This document shows positions 36,705-46,480 of a stretch of DNA of 50,517 nt, piece after piece. Positions within the stretch are counted from its first letter, which is position 1. Each line of letters opens with the position of its first letter. Both the position numbers and the translations under genes were made by a program. Source of the stretch: an uncultured Pelagibacteraceae bacterium (GTDB lineage Bacteria; Pseudomonadota; Alphaproteobacteria; Pelagibacterales; Pelagibacteraceae); contig CACLHE010000002.1 of assembly GCA_902606665.1 (NCBI GenBank), positions 1-50,517 of the forward strand. Reading direction: 5' to 3'. The notes below the pieces were generated by a model, which ran no database searches, was not told the origin of the DNA, and saw only the letters and a list, made by a program, of their open reading frames with translations.

Positions 36705-37694
36705 TTATTTTAATCTACCAGCTATTTCGTCTGCAAAATAAGTCACTATGGCGTTAGCTCCAGCTCTTTTAAAAGATATTAAGCTTTCGTAAATTGCGTC
36801 TTTGTCTAAAATTTTATCATTAATACCCTTTTTGATTAAACTATACTCACCAGATACTTGATAAGCAAAAACTGGTATTTTAAAATTATCTTTTATAATT
36901 TTAATTATATCTAGATATGGCATTCCTGGCTTAACCATAACAAAATCAGCACCTTCACTTATATCCATAGCAACTTCTCTCAAAGACTCTTTTGAATTAG
37001 TAAAATCCATTTGATAGTTTTTTTTATCACCTTTTAAAGATTTTTTTGAACCAACAGCATCTCTAAAAGGTCCATAAAAATTTGATGCATATTTCACTGC
37101 GTAAGATAATATTTGGACCGATTGAAAACCATTTTTATCTAAAGCTTTTCTTATTAAACCAATTCGACCATCCATCATGTCTGATGGAGCTATTACATCA
37201 CAACCCATTTTAGCCTGTAAAAGAGATTGTTTGATTAAAATTCTGACTGTCTTGTCATTATCAACATAGTTGTTCTTCAATATTCCATCATGCCCATGTG
37301 AGGTATATGGATCTAAGGCAACATCGCACATAATACCAATTTGATTAAATTTTTTTTTAATTATTCTCAGAGCTTTACATACAAGATTATTTTTATTTAA
37401 AGCTTCTGTTCCATTTATATTTTTTTTTGATAGTGGCGTGTAAGGAAATAAAGCAATCATTGGAATTTTTTTATTAATAGCTCGTTCAACAAGTTTTTCT
37501 ATTTGGTCAAGTGAATATCTATATACACCAGGCATAGAATCGATAGGTTCTCTGATTCTTTTTCCCTCTCTAATAAAGATAGGCCAAATAAGATCGTTCG
37601 TTGACAGGTTATTTTCACTAACAAGCCTTCTAGACCATTCAGTTTTTCTATTTCTTCTTAATCTTACTTTTGGATATGATCCTAAGCTTTTCAT
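36705..37694 (-). CDS. hemB: Delta-aminolevulinic acid dehydratase (porphobilinogen synthase)
   Basis: Condenses two aminolevulinate molecules to porphobilinogen in heme synthesis. Two active-site Lys regions are visible: VIAPSDMMDGRIGLIRKAL with FYGPFRDAVGS after it, and MVKPGMPYLDIIKII. The metal site reads DVALDPYTSHGHDG, with Asp instead of the Cys residues of zinc-type enzymes, indicating the Mg2+-dependent type common in alphaproteobacteria. It is 329 residues and stands alone on the minus strand. Confidence 0.96.
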   Translation of the reverse strand: MKSLGSYPKVRLRRNRKTEWSRRLVSENNLSTNDLIWPIFIREGKRIREPIDSMPGVYRYSLDQIEKLVERAINKKIPMIALFPYTPLSKKNINGTEALNKNNLVCKALRIIKKKFNQIGIMCDVALDPYTSHGHDGILKNNYVDNDKTVRILIKQSLLQAKMGCDVIAPSDMMDGRIGLIRKALDKNGFQSVQILSYAVKYASNFYGPFRDAVGSKKSLKGDKKNYQMDFTNSKESLREVAMDISEGADFVMVKPGMPYLDIIKIIKDNFKIPVFAYQVSGEYSLIKKGINDKILDKDAIYESLISFKRAGANAIVTYFADEIAGRLK

Positions 37695-37820
37695 GTGATA
37701 ATTATTCTCATTTCAATTTAAAAGTTTATATTATTATAAATATTAATTCTATTGCGACAAAACCAACATATCAAATATACCCTTAATAGTATAAATGATG
37801 TATATTATAGCAAATTATAT
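37695..37820. promoter_or_regulatory. Divergent intergenic region hemB / 2OG oxygenase
   Basis: This is the longest non-coding stretch in the window, about 126 very AT-rich bases between divergent genes. A weak promoter toward the oxygenase is TTGCGA (37753-37758) with TATACC 18 bases later. A TTG-started extension of the oxygenase ORF covers part of it but looks non-coding. I see no operator palindrome or small RNA structure I could defend. Confidence 0.3.
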
Positions 37821-38411
37821 ATGGCGAACTCAAAAAACTTTCACACAATAGGTGATCTTAAATTTGATCCTAAAAAACTTCAAAATGCTTTAAAGCAAGT
37901 ATTAAAAATAAAAAATTATGATACAGCTGGTGGCATTACAAATTTTGGTGCGATATGTTTAAACCAAATTCCAGGTGATCCGAACTCGACTAAAGGAAAT
38001 AATGCTAGAGGTATTTATTGGACAAAACCTGATCACACAGGAACTGAAGCTTCAAGAGATAAACTAATTGACGAAAGATCTTATACTGAATTTGTAAAAG
38101 ACTACGAGCATACTTATTTTAAAGAAGTCTATGAGAAATTGTCTAAAAAATTTAAATTAGGGCGTGTCAGAATTTTACTAAAGGAACCCCGTTCAACACT
38201 AAGTTGGCATAGAGATCCCGAACCAAGGCTTCACATTCCCATTATTACAAATCATGGATGTATAATGGTTATAGAAGATGTTGCTAAGCACCTTCCAGCT
38301 GATGGTTCTGTGTATGTCACTAACAATCTTAAATATCATAACGCTTTTAACGGTGGCGAGGAAAATAGAGTCCATTTAGTGGCTTGTTTACCTGATTATA
38401 AATTTAACTGA
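37821..38411 (+). CDS. Aspartyl/asparaginyl beta-hydroxylase-like 2OG-Fe(II) oxygenase
   Basis: A 196-residue protein whose C-terminal half fits the Asp/Asn hydroxylase (double-stranded beta-helix) family. The iron-binding triad is WHRD (His-x-Asp, about residues 129-132) and a later His in KYHNAFN. Arg in ENRVHLVACLPDY would bind 2-oxoglutarate. LHIPIITNHGCIMVIED lies between, as in the family. I start at the ATG at 37821 because the track start is a TTG in AT-rich leader. The substrate is unknown; relatives include proline and asparagine hydroxylases and many uncharacterised marine proteins. It has no operon partner on its left; rpiB is 98 bases on. Confidence 0.75.
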   Translation: MANSKNFHTIGDLKFDPKKLQNALKQVLKIKNYDTAGGITNFGAICLNQIPGDPNSTKGNNARGIYWTKPDHTGTEASRDKLIDERSYTEFVKDYEHTYFKEVYEKLSKKFKLGRVRILLKEPRSTLSWHRDPEPRLHIPIITNHGCIMVIEDVAKHLPADGSVYVTNNLKYHNAFNGGEENRVHLVACLPDYKFN

Positions 38412-38438
38412 TCTAGCTTCAAAATATAAATCAAAATA

Positions 38439-38467
38439 TTGTGGTATAAATTAATATACTATATATA
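38439..38467 (+). promoter_or_regulatory. Candidate promoter for the rpiB-glyA-nrdR-rib-nusB series
   Basis: TTGTGG (38439-38444) and TATATA (38462-38467) are separated by exactly 17 bases. The -10 matches four of six consensus bases; the -35 matches three. Initiation would fall near 38474, leaving a leader of about 35 bases before the rpiB ATG. The region is AT-rich, so chance matches are likely. Confidence 0.3.
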
Positions 38468-38509
38468 TGTAGTTAAATTTTAGCATTATCAGTGCCAAGA
38501 CATAAAGAT

Positions 38510-38941
38510 ATGGAAATAAATAGAGTCATTTTAGCATCAGATCATGCAGGTTTTAAATTAAAGGAATGTATTAAGAAATTTTTATTAAAAAAAAGGAAAA
38601 AAATTTTGGATCTAGGTACAAAAAATTCTAAATCTGTTGATTACCCTGATTTTGCTCATTTGCTGTCAAAAAAAATAAGAAGCAAGAATAATGAGCTTGG
38701 TATTCTAGTGTGTGGATCTGGAATAGGAATGGATATGGCAGCAAACAAACATAAAAATATCAGAGCAGCGCTTTGTTACGATATAAAATCTACTAAATTA
38801 AGCAGACAACATAATAACGCTAATGTAATGGCTATTGGTGCTAGATTGACTAAAAAAAATGTTGCATTAAGATGTGTTGCAACTTTTATGAAAACCAGTT
38901 TTGAAGGCGGTCGACATAAAAGAAGAGTAAAAAAAATTTAG
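38510..38941 (+). CDS. rpiB: Ribose-5-phosphate isomerase B
   Basis: Interconverts ribose-5-phosphate and ribulose-5-phosphate. Family motifs: [58 protein letters not shown] and [12 protein letters not shown]; the Cys of the CGSGIG motif is the active-site base. The ATG at 38510 is chosen over the track's GTG six codons upstream, giving 143 residues. glyA follows after 5 bases, the typical alphaproteobacterial rpiB-glyA-nrdR order. Confidence 0.93.
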   Translation: MEINRVILASDHAGFKLKECIKKFLLKKRKKILDLGTKNSKSVDYPDFAHLLSKKIRSKNNELGILVCGSGIGMDMAANKHKNIRAALCYDIKSTKLSRQHNNANVMAIGARLTKKNVALRCVATFMKTSFEGGRHKRRVKKI

Positions 38942-38946
38942 TTAAT

Positions 38947-40263
38947 ATGACGAAATTAAATAAATATATATCTAATAGTTATCAAAACTTTTTTGACAGC
39001 AACTTATCAAGCACTGATCGAGATATATATAATTCTATCAAACAGGAACTTGAAAGACAGCAACAGCACATTGAATTGATTGCATCTGAAAATATTGTAT
39101 CCAAAGCAGTATTGGATGCTCAAGGCTCAATAATGACAAATAAATATGCAGAAGGCTATCCGTCTAAAAGATATTACGGAGGATGTGAATTTGTTGATAA
39201 GGCGGAAGAGTTAGCTTTGGAAAGAGTGAAAAAATTATTCAATGCTAAATATGCTAATGTTCAACCACATTCAGGTGCCCAGGCTAATGGAGCTGTATAT
39301 CTAGCGCTTTTAAAACCTGGAGACCCAATACTTGGTATGAGTTTAAATTCAGGAGGTCATTTAACACACGGGGCAAAAGTTGCTCTTTCAGGAAAATGGT
39401 TAAATTCTTTTCATTATGAAGTAGATAAAGAAACAGGATTAATAGATTACAAAAATGTTGAATCGTTAGCTGTTCAACATAAACCAAAACTTATAATTGC
39501 AGGCGGTAGTGCGTATTCTAGAATTATAGATTTTAAAAAATTTAAGGAAATTGCTAAAAAAGTTGGTGCATACCTCATGGTTGATATGGCGCACTTTTCT
39601 GGTTTAGTAGCTGGCAAAGGTTATCCAAACCCTATTGAAGAAGCTGATATTGTTACTTCAACTACTCACAAAGTTTTACGTGGAGGTAGAGGAGGCATTA
39701 TTTTAACTAATCATGAAGATATATTTAAAAAAATTAATTCTGCTGTTTTTCCTGGTTATCAAGGTGGACCTTTAATGCATGTAATAGCAGCCAAAGCTGT
39801 TGCTTTTCAGGAAGCTTTACAACCATCATTTAAAGAATATATAAAGTCAGTTCTTGATAATGCAAAAATTTTATCAGAAACATTGAAAAATAATGGATTT
39901 AAAATTTTTTCTGGAGGCACTGATACACATTTAATGCTTGTAGACTTAAGACCATACAGGGTAACAGGAAAAGATGCTGAAACAAGTTTATGTAGAGCTA
40001 ACATTACCTGTAATAAAAATGGTATACCTTTTGATGATGCAAAACCAACTATTACCTCAGGCATTAGATTGGGTAGCCAAGCAGCAACTACAAGAGGTTT
40101 TGGGTTGAATGAGTTTAAAAAAGTTGGAGAATTAATTACTAAAGTTATCCAAGGTTTGTCTAAAAATAAAAATGATAATAGTAAAGTTGAGAATGAGGTT
40201 AGAAAGGAAGTTATTGCTCTTTGTTCTAAATTTCCTATATATAATCATTTAGTGAAAGATTAA
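38947..40263 (+). CDS. glyA: Serine hydroxymethyltransferase
   Basis: PLP enzyme that interconverts serine and glycine while charging tetrahydrofolate. Signatures: [42 protein letters not shown], and the PLP-binding Lys in [16 protein letters not shown]. It is 438 residues with a short N-terminal extension. It connects glycine released by sarcosine oxidase to serine and one-carbon units. It is 5 bases after rpiB and 3 before nrdR. No glycine riboswitch precedes it. Confidence 0.97.
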   Translation: MTKLNKYISNSYQNFFDSNLSSTDRDIYNSIKQELERQQQHIELIASENIVSKAVLDAQGSIMTNKYAEGYPSKRYYGGCEFVDKAEELALERVKKLFNAKYANVQPHSGAQANGAVYLALLKPGDPILGMSLNSGGHLTHGAKVALSGKWLNSFHYEVDKETGLIDYKNVESLAVQHKPKLIIAGGSAYSRIIDFKKFKEIAKKVGAYLMVDMAHFSGLVAGKGYPNPIEEADIVTSTTHKVLRGGRGGIILTNHEDIFKKINSAVFPGYQGGPLMHVIAAKAVAFQEALQPSFKEYIKSVLDNAKILSETLKNNGFKIFSGGTDTHLMLVDLRPYRVTGKDAETSLCRANITCNKNGIPFDDAKPTITSGIRLGSQAATTRGFGLNEFKKVGELITKVIQGLSKNKNDNSKVENEVRKEVIALCSKFPIYNHLVKD

Positions 40264-40266
40264 ATT

Positions 40267-40731
40267 ATGCTTTGTCCATTTTGCAGAGAAAAAGATACTT
40301 CAGTTGTAGACTCAAGACCAACTGAGGATGGCACCGCGATAAGAAGAAGAAGAGTTTGTGGATGTGAAAGAAAAGAACGTTTTACAACTTTTGAAAGAGT
40401 TCAATTTAGAGAATTAACAGTAATAAAAAGTGATGGACATAAAGAGCCTTTTGATCGCGATAAAATAACCAAATCCATAAATATTTCTTTGAGGAAAAGA
40501 CCAATAGATAGCGAAAATATTGAAAAATTTATTTCGAAGATAGTGAGAAATTTAGAAGGTCTTGGTGAAAATGAAATTCCAACATCTACCATTGGAAAAT
40601 TCATTATGGAAGGTCTCGCAAATTTAGATCAAGTAGCTTATGTTCGTTTTGCTTCTGTTTATAAAAACTTTAAAGAAGCAAAAGATTTTGAACAATTTAT
40701 TGGCAACTTGAATGTCTACAAATCTGAATAA
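40267..40731 (+). CDS. nrdR: Transcriptional repressor NrdR with unusual zinc ribbon
   Basis: NrdR represses ribonucleotide reductase genes in response to ATP/dATP bound to its ATP-cone. The start [29 protein letters not shown] and FTTFERVQ are typical, and the ATP-cone runs from about 48 to 138. The second half of the zinc ribbon is abnormal: it reads [13 protein letters not shown] instead of the usual RRRxCxxCxxRF, so the Cys spacing is CxC with one extra residue. Zinc binding may be altered. It overlaps ribD by 20 bases. Confidence 0.93.
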   Translation: MLCPFCREKDTSVVDSRPTEDGTAIRRRRVCGCERKERFTTFERVQFRELTVIKSDGHKEPFDRDKITKSINISLRKRPIDSENIEKFISKIVRNLEGLGENEIPTSTIGKFIMEGLANLDQVAYVRFASVYKNFKEAKDFEQFIGNLNVYKSE

Positions 40732-41812
40732 TTATAGTTACCGTAGTTTTTTCATGAGTCTCGCTTTAATGCATGCTCAAAAAAATTTAGGAAATACCAA
40801 AGATAATCCTTCAGTTGGCTGTGTGATTACAAAAAAAAATAATCTAATTAGCGTTGGAAATACTAGTTTTAATGGACGGCCCCATGCTGAGGATAATGCA
40901 ATCAAATTTTCAACGGGTAGCTTAAGGAATTCTGAAATTTACATATCTTTGGAACCGTGCAGTCATTACGGCAAGACTCCACCATGTGTAAATTTAATTA
41001 CTAAAAATAAAATAAATAAAGTTTTTTTCTCAATTAAAGACCCTGATTCAAGATCTTATAATAAAAGTATTAAACTATTAAAAAATAAAGGTATTTATGT
41101 AAATTATGGCTTATTAAATAAAAAAGCTAATATATTTTACAGAAGTTACTTAAAGGCAAAAAAAAGCAAAATGCCATTTGTTACTTACAAATTAGCAGTT
41201 TCAAAAGATTATTATATTGTTAATAAAAAAGACAAGTATATAACTAATCAGTATTCAAGAGGAAGAGCTCATTTAATGAGACACAACCACGACTGTATTA
41301 TCACAAGTTCCAAAAGTATTATTACAGATAATTCTAAACTGACCTGTAGAGTGCATGGCTTAGAACACAGGTCACCTACAAGAATAATTTTTGATAAAAA
41401 ATTGAGGATACCGATCTCCTCAAATGTTTATAAGGATGCAAATAAATTTAATACTATAGTTTTTTACAATAAAGCTAATAATAAAATAAAAATACTAAAA
41501 AAGTTAAAAGTTAAATTAATTAAAATGCCAATTGATTACAAAAAAAATATAGATTTGGAAAAAGCTCTTATTAAAGTGAAAAATTTAGGTTATTCTAGAG
41601 TTTTATTAGAATGTGGAGTAGATATGGGTGAAAGTTTTTTTAATAATAATTTAATTGATGACTTTAAACTTTTTGTATCAAAGAAAAATTTAGGAAAAAA
41701 TGGAAAAAACAACGTATCAAAATTTGTAAAAAATATTACTAAAAGAAGGAAAATTTATAAAGAAAAAGTTAATCTTCTTGGTGACGAATTATTTTCTTGT
41801 AGATTGAAATAA
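40712..41812 (+). CDS. ribD: Bifunctional pyrimidine deaminase/reductase RibD
   Basis: Second and third steps of riboflavin synthesis. The N-terminal deaminase domain has the zinc motif [10 protein letters not shown] and [13 protein letters not shown], with [12 protein letters not shown] before it. The C-terminal reductase domain (about 160-366) has [42 protein letters not shown] and [13 protein letters not shown]. It is 366 residues. Its start lies inside the nrdR 3' end and its stop overlaps ribE by one base. Confidence 0.94.
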   Translation: MSTNLNNYSYRSFFMSLALMHAQKNLGNTKDNPSVGCVITKKNNLISVGNTSFNGRPHAEDNAIKFSTGSLRNSEIYISLEPCSHYGKTPPCVNLITKNKINKVFFSIKDPDSRSYNKSIKLLKNKGIYVNYGLLNKKANIFYRSYLKAKKSKMPFVTYKLAVSKDYYIVNKKDKYITNQYSRGRAHLMRHNHDCIITSSKSIITDNSKLTCRVHGLEHRSPTRIIFDKKLRIPISSNVYKDANKFNTIVFYNKANNKIKILKKLKVKLIKMPIDYKKNIDLEKALIKVKNLGYSRVLLECGVDMGESFFNNNLIDDFKLFVSKKNLGKNGKNNVSKFVKNITKRRKIYKEKVNLLGDELFSCRLK

Positions 41813-42402
41813 TGTTTAATGGAATAATAAAAAATACTGGGAAAATTAATAAAATCTTAAAAAGAGGAAATAATTGTATTTTAGAAGTTTTTACAAATAT
41901 GAAATTTTATGAAAGTGAGATTGGATCATCAGTTTCTTGTTCAGGCGCTTGCTTAACGCTTGATAAATTATTTAAGAATAAAATATCATTCTATCTTTCA
42001 AAAGAAACTTTGAATAAAACTATCTTTAATCATTCCAAGAAAGGTGATGTTATAAATCTTGAAAAATCATTAATGTTTGGCGAAAGAATATCTGGACATT
42101 TTGTTCAAGGTCATATCGATACCACTTCTAGAATAGAAAAAATAGAAAACGTTGGAAAATCTTGGCTGATTAGTTTTAAAATTCCTAAAAAATATAGAAT
42201 TTATCTAATACAAAAAGGTTCTATAACCGTAAATGGTGTTTCTTTAACTATTGCAAAACTATTAAAAAATGGTTTCCAAATTTCTGTTATACCAAAAACA
42301 TTAAAATTGACTAATTTAATATATCTTAAAAAAAAAAATTATGTCAATATTGAATTGGATGTTTTGGGAAAGTATATAAAAAAGTTTATTAATAAAAAAT
42401 GA
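41812..42402 (+). CDS. ribE: Riboflavin synthase (alpha chain)
   Basis: Dismutates two lumazines to riboflavin. It begins [12 protein letters not shown] and consists of two homologous lumazine-binding barrels: GSSVSCSGACLTLDKL in the first and GSITVNGVSLTIAKL in the second, with GHFVQGHIDTTSRI between. The 196-residue length is standard. It contains an 11-A run (42328-42338). It overlaps ribD by one base and ribBX by 4 bases (ATGA), so translation is probably coupled. Confidence 0.95.
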   Translation: MFNGIIKNTGKINKILKRGNNCILEVFTNMKFYESEIGSSVSCSGACLTLDKLFKNKISFYLSKETLNKTIFNHSKKGDVINLEKSLMFGERISGHFVQGHIDTTSRIEKIENVGKSWLISFKIPKKYRIYLIQKGSITVNGVSLTIAKLLKNGFQISVIPKTLKLTNLIYLKKKNYVNIELDVLGKYIKKFINKK

Positions 42403-43496
42403 AAAAATATTCAAAAATTACTGAACTAATCAATGATGCCAAAAAAGGTAAAATGTTTATTTTGGTTGATGATGAAAATAGAGAAAATGAAGGTGATTTA
42501 ATAATGCCTTCAACAAAAGTTTCATCTAAATCCATAAATTTTATGGCAAAACATGGACGAGGATTAATATGCTTAACTTTGTGTAAAAAACAGGCTGATA
42601 AATTAAATTTATCATTAATGTCACAAAATAATATTTCAAGAAGTCAAACTGCCTTCACAGTTTCTATAGATGCTAAATTTGGAGTCACCACTGGTATTTC
42701 TGCTCATGATAGATGCTTGACAATAAAGAAAGCGATACGCAAAAAAGTTTCACCAAAAAACTTTGTTTCGCCTGGCCATGTTTTTCCTATAGTGGCTAAA
42801 GATGGAGGTGTATTAGTTAGAGCAGGCCACACTGAAGCTTCTGTTGATATAGCTAAGATAGCTAAGTGCGGATCTTCAGCTGTTATTTGTGAAATCATGA
42901 ATGACAATGGAACTATGGCTAAGGGAAATCAACTGCTTAACTTCGCAAAAAAACATAAATTAAAAATAGGAAAAATTGATGACCTGATAGCTTATCGCTT
43001 AAATCGTGAAAACTATGTAAAACTTAAAAAAGTATCAACAATAAGCATTAATAGACAAAATTATATTATTAAAATATTTGAAAATTTATTAGATAAGTCT
43101 GAGCATTTTGCTCTGATTAAGGGTAATATAAAAAAAAACAACAATCCAAGAGTAAGGGTCATTTCATCGAATATTGTAAAAAATTATTTAATGGGTGAAA
43201 AATTACCTAATTCATTTAATAAAACTATTTCTCATTTCAAAAATTATAAAGATTGCGTTCTTATATTTGTTAGAGATGTCAATCTAAGTTCTGTATCTGA
43301 AACATTGAAAGCTTATAAAAGTAAAAAATTTTATAAAAATGGTACAAATAAACTTATTAAGAATTATGGGATAGGAGCCCAAATAATAAAGTCATTAAAT
43401 ATCAAAAAGATGATACTTGTGACAAGATCTAAGAAAAAAGTAATAGCTTTAGATGGATATGATATTAAAATAACAAAACAGGAAATTATAAAATGA
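42399..43496 (+). CDS. ribBX: 3,4-dihydroxy-2-butanone-4-phosphate synthase with degenerate RibA-like domain
   Basis: The N-terminal domain (1 to about 205) is an intact RibB: FILVDDENRENEGDLIMPSTK, HGRGLICL, SAHDRCLTIKKAI and GHTEASVDIAKI. The C-terminal domain (about 210-365) has the GTP cyclohydrolase II fold in outline, but the zinc-binding motif usually reading HSxCLTGD is here VISSNIVKNYL, and its Cys residues are gone. Such RibB-RibX fusions occur in alphaproteobacteria, where the second domain is considered inactive. A true GTP cyclohydrolase II should lie elsewhere. It sits between ribE and ribH with ATGA overlaps on both sides. Confidence 0.9.
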   Translation: MKKYSKITELINDAKKGKMFILVDDENRENEGDLIMPSTKVSSKSINFMAKHGRGLICLTLCKKQADKLNLSLMSQNNISRSQTAFTVSIDAKFGVTTGISAHDRCLTIKKAIRKKVSPKNFVSPGHVFPIVAKDGGVLVRAGHTEASVDIAKIAKCGSSAVICEIMNDNGTMAKGNQLLNFAKKHKLKIGKIDDLIAYRLNRENYVKLKKVSTISINRQNYIIKIFENLLDKSEHFALIKGNIKKNNNPRVRVISSNIVKNYLMGEKLPNSFNKTISHFKNYKDCVLIFVRDVNLSSVSETLKAYKSKKFYKNGTNKLIKNYGIGAQIIKSLNIKKMILVTRSKKKVIALDGYDIKITKQEIIK

Positions 43497-43912
43497 AGAT
43501 ATGCATAGTGCTAGCAAATTATTATCCAAAGATTTCTAAAGATTTACTCTTTGGAGCTACAAAGAAATTAAAATCATATAGAATAAAAAAATACAATACA
43601 ATATTAGTACCAGGAATTTTTGAAGTTCCTGCAGTCATCTCAAGAAACATAAATTCTTATGATGGTTTTATTGCTCTCGGCTGTGTTATTAAAGGTAAAA
43701 CTCCACATTTTAATCTTATCTCAAAATCAGCTATCGATGGATTAATGCATTTATCAATTAATTATAAGAAGCCTATTGGTAATGGGATAATTACTTGTTT
43801 AAATAAAAAACAAGCTTTTGAAAGATCTAATCCACAAAAAAAAGACAAAGGTGGTGAAGCTGCTAGAGCTCTACTTTCAGTTTTAGGAGTTGTTGATGAA
43901 AAATCCAGATGA
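43493..43912 (+). CDS. ribH: 6,7-dimethyl-8-ribityllumazine synthase
   Basis: Makes the lumazine precursor of riboflavin. Visible family blocks are VPGIFEVPAVI, ALGCVIKGKTPHFNLIS with the catalytic His, PIGNGIITCLNKKQAFERS and KGGEAARALLSVL. At 139 residues it is a little short. ATG overlaps ribBX by 4 bases, and its end overlaps nusB by 17 bases, the standard ribH-nusB pairing. Confidence 0.94.
   Translation: MKICIVLANYYPKISKDLLFGATKKLKSYRIKKYNTILVPGIFEVPAVISRNINSYDGFIALGCVIKGKTPHFNLISKSAIDGLMHLSINYKKPIGNGIITCLNKKQAFERSNPQKKDKGGEAARALLSVLGVVDEKSR
43885..43889 (+). promoter_or_regulatory. Ribosome binding site setting the nusB start
   Basis: AGGAG lies six bases before the ATG at 43896. It is one of few clear Shine-Dalgarno sequences in the window and favours the ATG over the two upstream in-frame TTG codons used by the ORF track. 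Confidence 0.55.
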
Positions 43913-44300
43913 AGCACTTGTTAATCCCAGAGTTATAGTTATTCAAAAGCTATATTCAAATCATCTTAATAAAGAAGCTGAAATAATTTTTCCAAAACAT
44001 AGATTTAAAAAATTTATAAAAGATGTTGTTAATGGAACAATTGAAAGAAAGGAATTAATAGTTGATTTAATGGAGAAGGAAATAAATAACGAAATTAAAA
44101 GTAGCAAAACTGAATTAATGGTCAAACTAATGATTATGGCGGCTTTATATGAATTTATGTATATGCACAAAACTCCCATTAAAGTTGTGATTAATGAATA
44201 CTTAAGAGTAGCTGATTTTTTTGTGCAAAACTCCCAAAAAGCCTTTCTAAATGCTGTTTTGGACAAGTTATCTAAAATAACTAGAGTTAAAAATGTTTAA
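43896..44300 (+). CDS. nusB: Transcription antitermination protein NusB
   Basis: Part of the complex that prevents early termination in rRNA operons. The all-helical NusB fold shows PRVIVIQKLYSNHLN in place of the usual AR..A.Q.LY motif, and MIMAALYEFMYMHKTPIKVVINEYLRVADFF near the C-terminus, matching the family's ILR.A.yEl...d.P..V.INEyv..A..f. I start it at the ATG at 43896 with an AGGAG upstream, giving 134 residues. It overlaps ribH by 17 bases and ends the rib series. Confidence 0.88.
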   Translation: MKNPDEALVNPRVIVIQKLYSNHLNKEAEIIFPKHRFKKFIKDVVNGTIERKELIVDLMEKEINNEIKSSKTELMVKLMIMAALYEFMYMHKTPIKVVINEYLRVADFFVQNSQKAFLNAVLDKLSKITRVKNV

Positions 44301-44344
44301 AAGCCAAATGTATCTAAAATTTTTGTTGCCTTTTATCTCTTTTT

Positions 44345-44373
44345 TTGGCAGTTTCCGTTTTTTTAATCGTAAT
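44345..44373 (+). promoter_or_regulatory. Candidate hppA promoter
   Basis: TTGGCA (44345-44350; five of six consensus bases) and CGTAAT (44368-44373; four of six) are spaced by 17 bases in the 85-base gap after nusB. Initiation would be only about 6 bases before the hppA ATG, implying a near-leaderless mRNA; no Shine-Dalgarno is seen. A weak TGCC/GGCA hairpin overlaps the -35 and might end the nusB transcript. Confidence 0.35.
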
Positions 44374-44385
44374 TGACTTTAATAA

Positions 44386-46479
44386 ATGATTGGTACACTT
44401 ATTCTTATTATATTTGCAGGTATTTTGGCACTTGTGTATGGATATATAGTTAGTAAACAAATTTTATCAGCTAGTCCCGGCAATTCTAAGATGCAAGAAA
44501 TTGCAAGCGCAATACAAGAGGGTGCTAGAGCCTATTTAAATCGTCAGTATAAAACAATAGCTATAGTTGGAATTGTTATCCTTGTAATAATTACTTTTGC
44601 TTTAGGGTTTTGGGTTGGTCTTGGATATTTTATTGGTGCATTTTTATCTGGAGCTGCTGGTTATATAGGAATGCTAGTATCTGTCCAGGCAAACGTGAGA
44701 ACAGCTGAGGCTTCTAGAAAAGGCTTAGCTGCAGGTTTAAATATAGGATTTAAATCTGGCGCTGTTACTGGAATGTTAGTAGCTGGATTAGCTTTGTTAT
44801 CTATATCTATTTATTATCTTATTTTATTGAAGTTAGATATTGAGAGCAGAGAAATTATTAATGCATTAGTAGGTCTAGGGTTTGGAGCATCATTAATATC
44901 AATTTTTGCAAGATTAGGTGGTGGAATTTTTACTAAAGGGGCTGATGTTGGTGCTGATTTAGTGGGAAAAGTTGAAGCGGGAATTCCTGAAGACGATCCA
45001 AGAAATCCAGCTGTTATAGCAGATAATGTTGGTGATAATGTTGGTGACTGCGCTGGTATGGCAGCAGATCTTTTTGAAACTTACGCTGTAACAATAGTAG
45101 CAACAATGGTTTTGTCATCAATTTTTTTCTTAGATAATATTAATATGATGATTTACCCTTTAGCAATTGGAGGCGTTTGTATACTTACGTCAATAGCTGG
45201 CACTTTTTTTGTACGTTTAGGTTCAAGCAAAAATGTAATGGGAGCCCTTTATAAAGGATTTATAGCTACAGCAATTTTTTCTGTAATAGTTTTATATCCC
45301 ACTACAGATAAAATAATTGGTTTAGATACTTATTATACATCTACAAATGCTGAATTTAATGGTTTTGGACTTTATCTTTGTGGAGTTATTGGATTAATTA
45401 TTACAGGATTAATAATATGGGTTACGGAATATTATACTGGAACAAAATTTAGACCTGTAATAAGTGTTGCAAAATCTTCTACAACAGGTCATGGGACAAA
45501 TGTTATTCAAGGTTTAGCTATCTCATTAGAGGCTACAGCTTTACCTGCACTAATAATTGTTAGTGGAATTTTATATACTAATCACATAGCAGGTTTATTT
45601 GGAATAGCGATAGCTGTAACAACTATGTTAGCACTAGCAGGAATGGTAGTTGCTTTGGATGCTTATGGACCGGTTACTGATAATGCTGGAGGTATAGCTG
45701 AAATGTCAAATCTTCCTAAAAGTGTTAGAAAGACAACTGATGCCTTAGATGCTGTTGGAAATACAACAAAAGCAGTTACTAAAGGCTATGCCATAGGCTC
45801 AGCAGGTTTAGGAGCATTAGTTTTATTCGCCGCTTACACTGAAGATATAAAATTCTTCTCTGGTGTTAGTGGGTCATCTTTGGAAAATATTTCGGTCAAT
45901 TTTGACCTTTCAAATCCTTTTGTAGTAGTAGGTTTGCTTGTTGGTGGAATGCTACCATATTTATTTGGGTCTATGTCCATGCAAGCTGTTGGTAGGGCTG
46001 GAGGAGCAGTTGTAATTGAAGTAAGAAGACAATTTAAAAAAATTCCTGGAATTATGAAAAGGAAAAGAAAACCTGATTACGGTCGTTTGGTTGATTTATT
46101 AACAAAAGCAGCAATTAGAGAAATGATTGTTCCATCTTTATTACCTGTATTATCACCAATAGTTTTATATTTTATAATATATGCTATTGCTGGAATTGAA
46201 GCAGCTTTATCGTCAGTGGGAGCAATGTTGCTTGGAGTAATTATAACAGGTTTATTCGTTGCAATTTCGATGACAGCAGGTGGAGGTGCTTGGGATAATG
46301 CAAAAAAATACATTGAAGACGGTAAATTCGGCGGAAAAGGATCTGAAGCTCATAAAGCAGCTGTTACGGGTGACACTGTGGGAGATCCATATAAAGATAC
46401 AGCTGGACCTGCCGTAAACCCAATGATTAAGATAACAAATATTGTAGCTTTACTTCTATTAGCAGTAATTTCACATTAG
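44386..46479 (+). CDS. hppA: Membrane-bound H+-translocating pyrophosphatase, K+-independent type
   Basis: Couples pyrophosphate hydrolysis to proton pumping across the inner membrane. It has about 15-16 hydrophobic helices in 697 residues. The substrate loop [44 protein letters not shown] is intact, as are the C-terminal acidic motifs ([14 protein letters not shown] and [15 protein letters not shown]). [16 protein letters not shown] carries Lys and Thr at the positions that mark the K+-independent subclass. It stands alone and converges on bamE with 1 base between. Confidence 0.97.
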   Translation: MIGTLILIIFAGILALVYGYIVSKQILSASPGNSKMQEIASAIQEGARAYLNRQYKTIAIVGIVILVIITFALGFWVGLGYFIGAFLSGAAGYIGMLVSVQANVRTAEASRKGLAAGLNIGFKSGAVTGMLVAGLALLSISIYYLILLKLDIESREIINALVGLGFGASLISIFARLGGGIFTKGADVGADLVGKVEAGIPEDDPRNPAVIADNVGDNVGDCAGMAADLFETYAVTIVATMVLSSIFFLDNINMMIYPLAIGGVCILTSIAGTFFVRLGSSKNVMGALYKGFIATAIFSVIVLYPTTDKIIGLDTYYTSTNAEFNGFGLYLCGVIGLIITGLIIWVTEYYTGTKFRPVISVAKSSTTGHGTNVIQGLAISLEATALPALIIVSGILYTNHIAGLFGIAIAVTTMLALAGMVVALDAYGPVTDNAGGIAEMSNLPKSVRKTTDALDAVGNTTKAVTKGYAIGSAGLGALVLFAAYTEDIKFFSGVSGSSLENISVNFDLSNPFVVVGLLVGGMLPYLFGSMSMQAVGRAGGAVVIEVRRQFKKIPGIMKRKRKPDYGRLVDLLTKAAIREMIVPSLLPVLSPIVLYFIIYAIAGIEAALSSVGAMLLGVIITGLFVAISMTAGGGAWDNAKKYIEDGKFGGKGSEAHKAAVTGDTVGDPYKDTAGPAVNPMIKITNIVALLLLAVISH

Positions 46480-46480
46480 T

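Noticed and set aside
38412-38946. Glycine riboswitch before rpiB-glyA
   Set aside because: glyA is only 5 bases after rpiB, and the 98 bases before rpiB lack the conserved glycine-aptamer cores.
40640-40712. FMN riboswitch before the rib genes
   Set aside because: ribD begins inside nrdR, leaving no leader, and no RFN element is visible.
43961-44266. 101-codon minus-strand ORF inside nusB
   Set aside because: Shadow of nusB; hydrophobic only because of antisense composition.
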